This document shows, piece after piece, positions 37,601-49,600 of a stretch of 64,000 bases of DNA (positions within the stretch are counted from its first letter, which is position 1; each line of letters opens with the position of its first letter). The stretch is from Haliclystus octoradiatus. Lineage: Eukaryota > Cnidaria > Staurozoa > Stauromedusae > Haliclystidae. Where the stretch lies: assembly GCA_916610825.1 (NCBI GenBank), contig OU744449.1, forward strand, positions 12,159,520 to 12,223,519. The letters run 5' to 3'. The notes beneath the pieces were generated by a model. That model did no database searches. It saw only the letters and a list, made by a program, of their open reading frames with translations, and was not told where the DNA came from. Both the position numbers and the translations under genes were made by a program.

Positions 37601-40600
37601 TATTTTTCTCTCCCACAAAACTGAGGTAAGGAAGAACATATAAACTCAAGAGTAGCAAAATTCCAGATGATTTAATGATTTTAAAGTTCACGAATTTGAA
37701 GAAAATAAAAATCAGAAAATATTTCATTCGTAGCGCGCGTTATACAGATTATATTTTGACATATCATTCTCACACATATTTAACACATATCAAAAGATTC
37801 TCTGGTGACCACAAAAGCTAGCTAAGTAGAATTTATTGTTGTAAGCATATGTCTGCACTGAAAATGGAGTGTTCTTTTGAGGGTAAAAATCATAATGTAT
37901 GGTGGGAAACGCTATTAAGAACACCATAGCCGTCGGTTTTATAGTCCTCTTTTCACAGAAGCGAAATCCGTCCATCTGATTTCGCGTCTCTGTAGAAAGG
38001 TATTTTGTGCAAAGTAACTTCTGCACTGTATTACTAATCCTATAAATTACAGATTGTGACGACATGATGCTAACATGTTCTACTTTATAGCCGAAGGAAT
38101 GAATACTAGACTGGTAAAATAATTTTGTGGCGTATGTAAAATAAGGAACGAGACTTCACATTGCAAAACCCTAATTTTGTTAATCATATAACTTTGATAG
38201 AGAGGATAAAAATTTATGCAATGAAGATATACCGCAAAACCGACAAATGATAGAATCTGCATTACTGTAGTTCTAGTGGCTCTAGTATACGGCTGTAAAC
38301 TTGAATAAGAACGTCCGAGCCCTCTATCATGTTTGTACTATTTTCCGATATTTTATAGAATTTTATAGTGTAATGTACTGAAGAATTCTCAATGGTTTTT
38401 TAAATATTGAATGCTTGGTGAATTAATGATGAACACTTTGTTAGACTATTGAGTATAATATATCTATCTATACAGTCGTATAAACTATACGATTACATGT
38501 TTTAAGTTTTACTAGACGAACATCAATTTCAAACTTAAAAGTTGAAATGATAGTTGAAAAATGTCTATTTAATAATTTAGTAATACCGATAGTTAAATAA
38601 ATCCGAAAAAGTACAATTAATACTTTGCAGTACCAACTCCAGTACAATTAATACTTTGCAGTACCAACTCCAGTACAATTAATACTTTGCAGTACCATAC
38701 TCCAGGAAAAGTCGTCTGTGCATGCCCGTGCAAATCAAATCAGTTTACATTCACATTTAGATCATGAAAAGGATATCTTGTAGAAATGTTTACACAAGAA
38801 CGACTTGCAGATCATAGAGTTAAAAATAGTTAAAACTTATATAGCGTAAGATCAAGCTATTTTGAAGGGTACGTGTCTACTAATTAAGATTTGAGAAGTA
38901 CTGCGGTCACACAGAATACGTAACTAATATGTGTCACTAGACTAGTCACAAAGGAACAGTCGCACCGCCTGACATTTGTATTAATCCGCAATCTATATCA
39001 GATTCATCGCGCTTAATGACGCTACAAGAAATTATTTCGACCGAGCGTTTCAATAGATTTTATTCTGCTCCTGAAATCACAAATTGCATCTTTTTTACGT
39101 AATTCGCCAGTTTATATGTTTGTTCATGGCTCAGGCTTGTCAGAAATTTTTTTTGCGTGACTTCTCGGAGCTAGGTCACCTCAAAGATTACGTCGCGTGA
39201 TCAACCCACTCTTGAGTCTGTTAGACAAACCGCACGACTTGTGACTTTGTCGTCATAAAGCTAGATCCAATCCCTTTTTTTTCTCAGCGACATTTGGGTC
39301 AAAACACCACTTTGAAGGCGCTTTTCACCAAGAAATAATTTCCAGATCGAAAAAAAAATTACGCCATTGTTTTTTTCACGTCGGGTTCTACTACATATGT
39401 AAAGATAGTCTGGGGGTTTATTCCCACTTTAAGTAGTATAGAGTTTTTTCATCAAAATTATTGCTTCAATCTGATTGATCTATATCAAATTTCTATAAAC
39501 AAAACATTTGAGCAATATATATAAATATTTCAGAGTAAAAGATTTTGACAAAAAGCTTTTATAGAAAGTCGACTGATTGTGGACTATTGCTTCATTACGA
39601 AAGTCATGTTGATGAAAAAAAGAACGAGGCCTTATTTTAACAATGTTGGATCTTGCACGACGGTTATCGTCTGATGACAATATATTTAATTTAGAATGTT
39701 TAAACATTAAGGACATATTTTTAAAATTGAAATATCCCTTAGATGTTATTATTGTATTTCTATGTAATTTGATCGCCTTGAGACTAACAACGAAGAACCT
39801 AATTTTAAAAAAACGTTGCAATTAATATTGTATTGCCATATACCGTAAAGACCAGATATCTGCTAACTCGTTACATAAACAATTAGGAACTCTGAGTGTT
39901 GAAATCGGTCAACAGTTTAGACCGATATTTAAAAGCAGAAAATTGATTGATGAACTTAGAGTCTGTGAGCCGAGACCGATTTTACTGTCTTATCAATGTA
40001 TTGTATATAAATTTAAGTGTGACTCGTACCATACGTGTTTCACATGCCCGCACCTTCACCAACACATTGCCAAACACAATGGATCAAGCTCGGCTGTCGG
40101 AAGACATTTACATTCACGCAAATAAAGCTATGAATGAATCAGAACATTTTTTTTTCAGTTAGTGAGAAAATGCAGCAATAAATTTGACTGTTTTGTACAT
40201 GAAATGTTAATTATCAGTGAAGAAAATCGACTCTCAACACTCAGAGTGACTCTATCCGTTCTCTACTCCTTTTGTAAAGTACTGATAAATAGCACATTTG
40301 TGATTAAATAGGTTTTAAAATTCCTTTCTTTTTCGCTGTTTAATTTCTAGCAGTATTATAACAATTAGAATTAGTAAATTAATATTTTATTTCTTTTGAA
40401 CTGATGATGGTATAATGAATAAAAATAACACCGAAACTTTTTCAGCAATCACTTCTTGTAGTTTTTTGTCGCTATCTTTTGCTCTGAAATGTTTTACTAA
40501 GAAACTTTTGAGCTATGTAAATATTCAACTGTAATATGAAACTCTGAAGATTAAAAGTCAATAACAAATAAGAAATAATGCCAATTGTGATAATGCTAAC

Positions 40601-43600
40601 AATAAAGTCAAACTTATATTAAAATAGTATTATATGTAGTTATATCTAAATCCAAACATGTAGACCATCAATCACTTAAGTGATCTCTGTACTTTTTATA
40701 GAAAACCTCAACACCGGTGCAGATCAAAAAAAGAAGAGTTGGAGAGGGAAAGGAAGGTAAATTGCATGTTGCTTTATCATAACATTTTGTTTTTTATAAG
40801 AAACCAAGCAAATGCTGTTCAGTCGCAAACGCTCTATAAAGTGGTAGCCTGTCTATAATGGTCACTCCTTGTAAGTATAAAATAGTATTTCTATTGAATC
40901 AAACCTGTATATAGACCACCTGCACATACTGGTCAATTTATCTTGCTGTTGTAGCTGGGTGTTATATACAGGTTTAACTGTAGTACTACAAATTTTTTAA
41001 ATAAATTCGAAGAAGTCGGCTTACTAGAAGTTTCTTGAACATTTTGAAGTTTTAGTAAGTTTCTTATAAATGAGTTCCTTATTAAAAATAGGTGTACTGC
41101 TGTCTACTACTGCGAACAAATGTGTTTGAGTTCTTAAACTGTTCATGGAAATTAGGCAATTTAACATTAGGGGAGACCGGGGAGACTTGGACCAGTTTTC
41201 ACATTTTTAATTACTAAAATTATTATTAAAATTATTATTAAAATTATTATTAAAATTATTGTGGTTGTGCAAATGTAACAAATGGTATGTCATTTATTAG
41301 CCAACATGATCAATTCAAAAGGGTAAGAATATCAATTACATAAATGTAGAAATTTTTCAAATATTTAGTGCGCAAGACCGACCATTTTAGAGGGGAGACT
41401 TGGGACACTGTGGGGTGACATGGATCAGGCATATTTTCTCAAAATTTCATTAAATAACTGACAAATAAATTTCCAGTACCAGACACTACAGTTGTTGCTT
41501 TGACTTAGGGAGTTCATTTGATCAAAATCGAGCCAGCAAAAAGTAATTTTAGCATTAATAAAGAATATTATTTTTGACGCACCTATCATCAGTCTAATTG
41601 TAATTGATTTAGCAACTTTATCTCCACAAAGTAAAAAAGTCAAATATAGCGCATATAAATGAAAACAAACTCATATCTCCACCATATGCGATTAGTTTCC
41701 CATTCGTTGTCTATGCTAAAACGCGCTGTTCCATGTCTCCCCGTTTGGCTTCCCAGCAAAAAATGAGGTGGCACTCCTCATAAACAGGAATGTATTCAAA
41801 AATTTTATATCAAAGTATTCATCATAGTGAATCCATTGCAATAGCACCATTCAAAATGGCAATTAAACACTTATTCTAAAATTAATTGAATCAAAAGAGG
41901 AACCGCAAACGTATGACGGTCATCAAAAGCTAGTACACTAAATTTCTTGACAATCAGTTACTGTTGCTTATTGAAATTTAAGGAAACAACATGAAATGAA
42001 GTGATATACAACATATTAGAAGATAATTTACATGGGTAATCAGGAAAGCTCTTGTCCCATGTCTCCCCGGTCTCCCCTATGGTTGTATAGTTTTGTGATG
42101 ACTTAATGGACCATGGCCATGATCAGTTTACATAATTTTGCTTCTTCTTTTTTTCTGCTTGCTAGAAACAGATAAACCTGCACAACGAAAGAGAAGATGG
42201 GGCTCGTCCACGGGCAATACATCCATTTCTATTAATACAGACTCATTGAAGGTAGTGTCAGTTTAACATAATAAATTTACCCTAACAATTCCACAATATT
42301 CACTGCGTAAGCATAATTTTCTAATCTGTCTGCGGCAATTCCAACACTTTGCATAATTCAACATAATTTGTCATACTCTGTAACAGTTTGAAGTATTATA
42401 CGTCTCTAGAGAAAAAAATTACCCTCGCAAAAATTGTTGCAATCATAAGTAATATAACTTTATTATAGTGGGAAAAACAAGAACAATCAAAATGAGTCAC
42501 AGATATGTTGTACAAAAAAATTCAAAAGTCTACATTGAAGATTTCGGGGCATACATTATCTTAGTTAATAACTTAATATTGTACAACTTGGTGGTTTATT
42601 GAATTTCATCGACAACTTGTTAATGTAAACTAGTTGATTTGCTTGGTCATGGATACAATATTCATTAAGCTTAAATCTGTATAAAACAATTTCATAGCAA
42701 TATTCTCTTTTTTTAATGATATGTGATAGGATCTCATCCCTGCTGCGGTCATTGAACAAGATGCAATTAAAGAAGAAAAGAAAGAAATGGAAATTGAAGC
42801 AATAGAGGAAAAGGAAGAAGGAGAATGTGTTGATACTGTAGATGAGATAACCAAAGAGGAAGAGGCTTCTGTCGATGTTGAAACAAAAATCAATGAATTT
42901 AATGGTATGAACATTTAGAAATTTGCAGTTATCTGAAATAGATTAACAAGGACTTGACCAAAAGTATTTTATAGGGTTTCAAAGCCAGGTTGCAGATAAA
43001 CGGGAATTTCACTTATCTGAATTGCTCTTATGCGGGTTTCGCTGTTTTGCGAAATGGATTGAGCCAATTTCGTTATTTCTTTTATTTTATTCAGAACCAG
43101 ACATCATTGAAAATGAAGCATTAGATAAAACAGAAACAGCAGGTAACAGTACTGAGCAACATGAAGGCGAATTGCTCAAACCTAAACCTGAGGTTGATCC
43201 AATTGTTATCAACAGAAGAGGTATGTTACCAACATTATGTAATCATAAGTTGTGAAAACTAATTTAAAAAACCTGCAAATGGGGTCTGGACAGGTCTAGG
43301 CCATAAATACGTTTTGGACGCATGTCCATGGCATAGAGCATCATTTAGGATTCTATTTTACAAGATGAATGTTCTAATCATATTTGTGCTATCCATTATC
43401 ACAACGTCTTTTAGTCTAGTATAGCATCATGTTAAAAAATCAATGCGGTATAGATGGTACGAAGTAAACAAACAACGATACCCATAGTCCAATATACTAA
43501 CAAGCATGAGAGTTCCTCCAATCTGCAGATGTCCTCATTTTCTGTTAGTTCCAAAACAAAGAAAGCACTGATCTAGCTATGTGTAATAGGTTTTCATAGG

Positions 43601-46600
43601 TTTTCCTCTCTTTTCACTCTACTCTACTGCCTCTCATGTATGACTTAACACACACATTGTGCAATAGGGAAATGTACGTGATACCACCGTAGTATTTATT
43701 TTCATTATCAAATTTCTAATACTGTAAAAGAGTAAACAAGAGTTTATTGAAATGTAATAATTTATTACCAAGTGAAAAAATTTATGCTTTCCTTCTCAGT
43801 AATATCTCATTCTAATTTTCCAATCCAGTTTCTCTATTTAGATGAACTCAGCTCTTTTGTTTTCTTCGGCTTCTACCTAACATCCAATCACTTTTGTTCC
43901 ACTATGTCTTTGCTACATTATGCATATTATTCTTTCTAATATAGTTTGGATTTATGCTTGTTTTAATTTTATTAAATTCAGCAATAATACTTATAATTGT
44001 ACTTGTAAAATAAAGCTCCATCATTTGCAGCAATCACATTATTTGACATGGAAATGTCCACCATATGGTATGGTAATGCCATGTCATGTTTACAATGACG
44101 GAGTAGATAAACTGTGAGATTATATGATAGAATCAGTAGCCATTAGTAAATATTAAATCTAAGGTATCAGTAGCGAATACATCCAAATCACTCTGTCGGT
44201 GCTGTATCTGTATGCACTTTCATCCCACCAATTAGATTATACTTATCCCATCAGTCATTTTGATAATGTTTATTTAGCTGAAACATCACTTTACAAAATA
44301 TAAAAATAACTGATAAGCTGTTTTGAAACCTTGATAAATGTATGCATTATTGTATAACACCACAATACGGAGAAAATATGAATCAGGATATATCTGTTAC
44401 ACTACCATTGCAAAATTAGTTTTCATCAAAATGTTATCAATTTCAATAACATTTTAGGCACTGACATGTCATTGTGTAGATTACATATAATTATCTGTTC
44501 GGAAAAACCGCCACTGAAAATAAGGCTTTCCCATATAATTACAGTGTCTAGTATAGATTATTGTAGTACTTCTTCATATTTCTTCGTACTGATCTTATTT
44601 TACCACAATTGTATGGTCAATTGGTCATAGTCATCATCTCGTTGTCCTTGGCTTGGATGTGTCCTTTGTCAAATTTGTTGATGTCATGAATGTGTCGGCA
44701 TCTTTTTCTCATCACTGTTTCTTTGGATGGATTATGTTGCAAAGGCTGAGAGACATGCGTTGACATGGGTGTTCCTGGAACTAACTATGTGCTCAGAAAA
44801 TGAGATATGCTCAAGTGGTTTTCAAATGTCACACTGAAGACTGATGAGCTCATACAAAAATAAGCAATCATAATACTATGCTTTATACTGAAGAGTGGAT
44901 TATTTTTTTAAAATTTGTTTTTTTTTTACCATCAAAAGCTATATATGTGAAGCTATACATCGTGAATGCTACTTTGGAAGCAAGAATCCAACAAACAATG
45001 TTGCATGAAATATTCCATTGGAAATTTGTTGAAAACAGTGAATAATTAATAACTCTTGCTATAACAATTGTGATATAAAAGACCATTGAAATAAAAGTAT
45101 ATGACGTAAACATCACTATATACATTGATTGATGTTTTCCTGAAACTCATTGTTATGTGATTCAAACAAATAAAAAACATTCAATTTGAGTAAAAACTGG
45201 TATCAAAAAGATGTAACATACTTTTTATCAAACATTGACAATAGTTCCAATCATTGCAATAATGGAAATACCAACCAACACAATTCATTATCCAATTATT
45301 TGGAAAACAGTATGCAATTATAATATATTCAAAGAACATTTGGATATTGAATATTGGATTTGAATGAAGTATATCATCAAATATGAAACAATGAAGTTGA
45401 TTATTACAGTGTCACGCACATAGAGAGAGATTTTATGGTGTTTATAGAATGATAAACATAATCTTCAAATCTATTAAATACAATCATTGTTAGACTGCGT
45501 CTTGAACAAATTAACACTAATTGCACTACGTAGTGCCTGCATTACGTCTCACTGAATAATACAACCATTCATTAATTATTGGTTTATCAACTGCTGTATC
45601 AACTGCTGTATCAACTGCTGTCTGCCAATTGTGTTACTCATTTGAACTGCAATGTTTAATAGCTACACTATTGATTGGATAAATAATTTGCATACATTTT
45701 ACCTACTAACACACATCTATTGATGGCTTTATTGCTACTTGAAATCTACTAATCAACATGCAATCACCACATTATCATCATGCAGAAAAGCTCATATATT
45801 ACCACAATGACTTTTACCAGGATTCATGTGTGCATGTATTTGAAAACTGGAAATGTGTTTTGAAGTTCAGCATATATAAGATCTAACGAAACAAACCGTT
45901 TTCTTTTAACAAGATTCACGACAGTGGACTTTTCCCGGACGAGGTTGAACATTGACACCATTTTTCAAACTTTTGATGAAAAGTAATCAACATTCATTGA
46001 TGGGAATTCATGTGAAAGTTTTTGCTGAGAGGTTCTTATTTCTCAACGAGCGTTGAAGGTTTCTGTCCCAATAGTATTGCTTGTGTGTTTGTGTTCTTGT
46101 CTAATATTTAGATCATTATTTATGAATTGTATGTGTAGATGGTTCTATGTTATTGTTTTCAAGTCAATCAATGTTGTGAGTGTTGTGCAAGAGAAGGCAT
46201 CATCAAAACAGCTGCTTTCTTGACAAAATGACAATGAATGTGTTTATGATTATTATTATTATCTTCTTTTCCAGTTCATGTGGAGTCAACGCCTGTTTTT
46301 GCCGATGAGGGTTTAGGTGGAAACCGCTTCCGGGAATCAAAAGAAGCTGTAAATCCACAATGCAATGTCATCCATCTAGAAAATCTTGTTCGGCCATTTA
46401 CAATAAGACAACTCAAGGAGCTATTAGAACAGAATGGAAAACTAATTGAAAATGGATTTTGGATAAATAAAATCAAGTCGTTCTGTTTTGCTCAGGTAAA
46501 CAATTAAATTCACAAATATTATTGTTTTGAGGAGAAACTTCAACAAGATGAGATTGAATGTGTGAAAAATCAAATAGAGTAAAAGTAATCAAATGTATAG

Positions 46601-49600
46601 AAATATAATTGAAACAATGAGGAATTTTCTATCACATAAAGTCTTTACACAAGGTTTACTAGCAGGATGTTGTATAAAATTCACAGAATATTTTCTTTTT
46701 GAGGATTTACAAAATAGGCCTACTATTTTGTTGTACATGCTACTGTGATCGATATATCAAAATCTATACAGTGTTATAGCTAGAAGTGCACCGATTAATT
46801 GGAAAATAATCAGAAATGCCAGTTAATCAGCATTTTTTGAACATTTTTGGATAATCGGTAATCGACCGATTATTATTTCTGATCGGCAAAAATTTCGATT
46901 TTAAAAAGTCTTCATCAACACTTGAGTTATATCCTTATATCCATATTATATTTCAAAAAGACTTCAATTAACTATATAAAATTGTTCCATACACAGTAGC
47001 CTACAATCAATAATTCCACTCATCTTGAAAGTGGTTGTGAATGAGTAACTCTTTCTATTGTAAAATCATTATACTTTTTCTTCCCTACGAAATTTGTTTT
47101 GTACTTTGCTGCCCTTTTGTTCTCACTCCATGATCACATGATCACTTGCATTGTTTTCTCTGCCTCTTAGCCAATCACAGATCAAAGCAAATATGCATAT
47201 GCTGGAAAAAAGGATTACCATAAATAAGTTAATTAAGTCTGGAACTCGGTCTGGAATAAAGTCCCCGTCAATTATGACATGCGACTGCCAAATTTAGCCA
47301 AGCAAGAACTTCTTTCATAACATCGAGACGCTAAAAATCGTAAGCGGAAGTCGTAATTAAAAAGGTGATAAATTATGACGTATTTCCTGAAAAAGCATGC
47401 AGCACGCCCGCACTCACGCAAGTTACAGACAACCTGACTTAACTGTGTTTTAATTTTGTAATCTTCAAATAACAATATTCAAACTGCACGCTAGGCTTGT
47501 CATTCAACACCATTAAATAAAATATATTTTATATTTGATTCGGCCTCTTATGTTTCTGCATGTTGAATTTCTTCATTATTCACAGAACTTTTATATTGAA
47601 AAATAATCGGTATACCAATTAATCGACCGATTATTAAAATTTTATCAGTAAATATTGATCGGTGTAGATAATCGGCAAATTTATTAATCAGTGCACCTCT
47701 AGTTATAGCCAACATCCCATTCAGGCTGTTAGTTCTTCTCATGCATAACTTATTTATTTATTGTTGGCAGTATTCGTCTGAAGAAGAAGCCGTGGCAAGC
47801 AGGGAAGCTCTTGATGGCATAAAATGGCCGTCTGGAACCCCAAAGGTTTTAAAAGCTGACTTTGCCATTCTGGATAAGGTATGTACTTATTACAATGGTT
47901 TATACAGACTAAAATTGAATTCCACTGGACACAAATGCAAGTTTCTGACACAACTAGAACCATGTATACATTACTTTGAGTAATTTATCAACTGAAGAAA
48001 ACAGCTAGCCTGCGTACCAGCCCCGAGGTTTTTGCAGAACCCAGAGGGTCTGTGAACTAATGTTTGATTTTTAGCCCATCAAAAATAACACCCATACACT
48101 ATTGGTAAATTATTCACACCTTGATTCACACCCTTTCACAAAACATCAACTGTCATAAAATCACAAATCTTCGTCAAACACGTCATAGTTATCATCCACG
48201 ACAATGATCCTTTCCGTTCATGACTCAAAGGAGAGAGTCAGGATTTATAGGAATATATGGCAATTAGACTAAAACAAACTTAAAGCTCCTCAATGTCATG
48301 TAAAAAGTTAGCACAGGACCTTGAGAGAGAACTTCAGAAGTATCATGGAAAGTTTTGCAACACAGCAAAGACTAAGAAAGATTAATCTAACTTACAAATA
48401 ATTTTAATTCAATAAGAGTTGTGAATGTTCAATTAGTGTATTTCGGTTGTTTACATTCAATAGGTGTCTAGTACATATCATTTTTCAGTGAACGATCGTC
48501 TACTCCGTGCTTTTCTTACTGTCTTTTCAAATGCCAGTTATATATTATAAATGTACTGCAATCGTTTTATTTTCAAAGTAGGTTACTGCATAATTATAAA
48601 GAAATATACCATTACTATGTTTATACTCAATGTTAAAACTTCTTTTGATTTCAATTTGCACGTAATTATTTCCCCAATAGCATGATAACTGAAAACAGAT
48701 CATTATGTTTGATGTTATTAATTTTATCACATTAGCTGTTGTTATGGTTTATCGATCGTCGTCATATTAAGACAAATCTGAAGCACATTAAAGTAGATGA
48801 CGGTGATGCTTATCGTCGTTGTCACTTGGATCTCTCTTATAACTCATGAACAGAAACATGCACAGTTTTTGCATATATAGGTCAAATAATGAAAAAATTT
48901 ATATGCAGGTCTATCAAAAATATAGTTTAATAAACAATCAAGAGAGAATATTTTTAAAAAACCTAAGGAATCGGCGAAAATCGTAAAACACACATTATCC
49001 TGCCTCCGAACTCCTGCTGTTTAGCAACGTTTAGTACATGCCAAATCATAACGAATCATACAAAATCGACGATCGCAGGACTACCTTCTATCGCTGTCGT
49101 ATTACAATAAAACTTTGCTCTACATGTTTCTAGACCATTTGGCACTAGTTGAGAATTTATTATGTCTGTTTTTTGAAAGTCGGTCTTTTGAACCTTTTTA
49201 ACATCCATCTATCAGAGGTAAATTAATTGACTACTATAGCAGTTGGTCTTTATATACAGGGTTGATTCAGTAAAAATACTATTTTAGGCATTGCTTAAAA
49301 GTAGCCACTATAGGCAGATGACTGCTGTATAGAATTGACCGTTATAACATGCTTGATTGTATATATACACTGTAGGATACCAGTACTGATCTCATAAAAC
49401 TAATGTGTTCTGAAGTATTCACTGTGTTTGTGTGTGTTTGATTGTCAGTTGCATGACATGACAGATGGATTACTTGGTGATAAAGTGGAAGAAAAACATG
49501 ATCAAGAAACGAAAGAAGAGCAACCACAAATTCAACTAGAAGAACGTCAAATAGAAAAGCCAAAAGGTTTGTATCGTTAACTGTTATTTTCAAATGAAGT

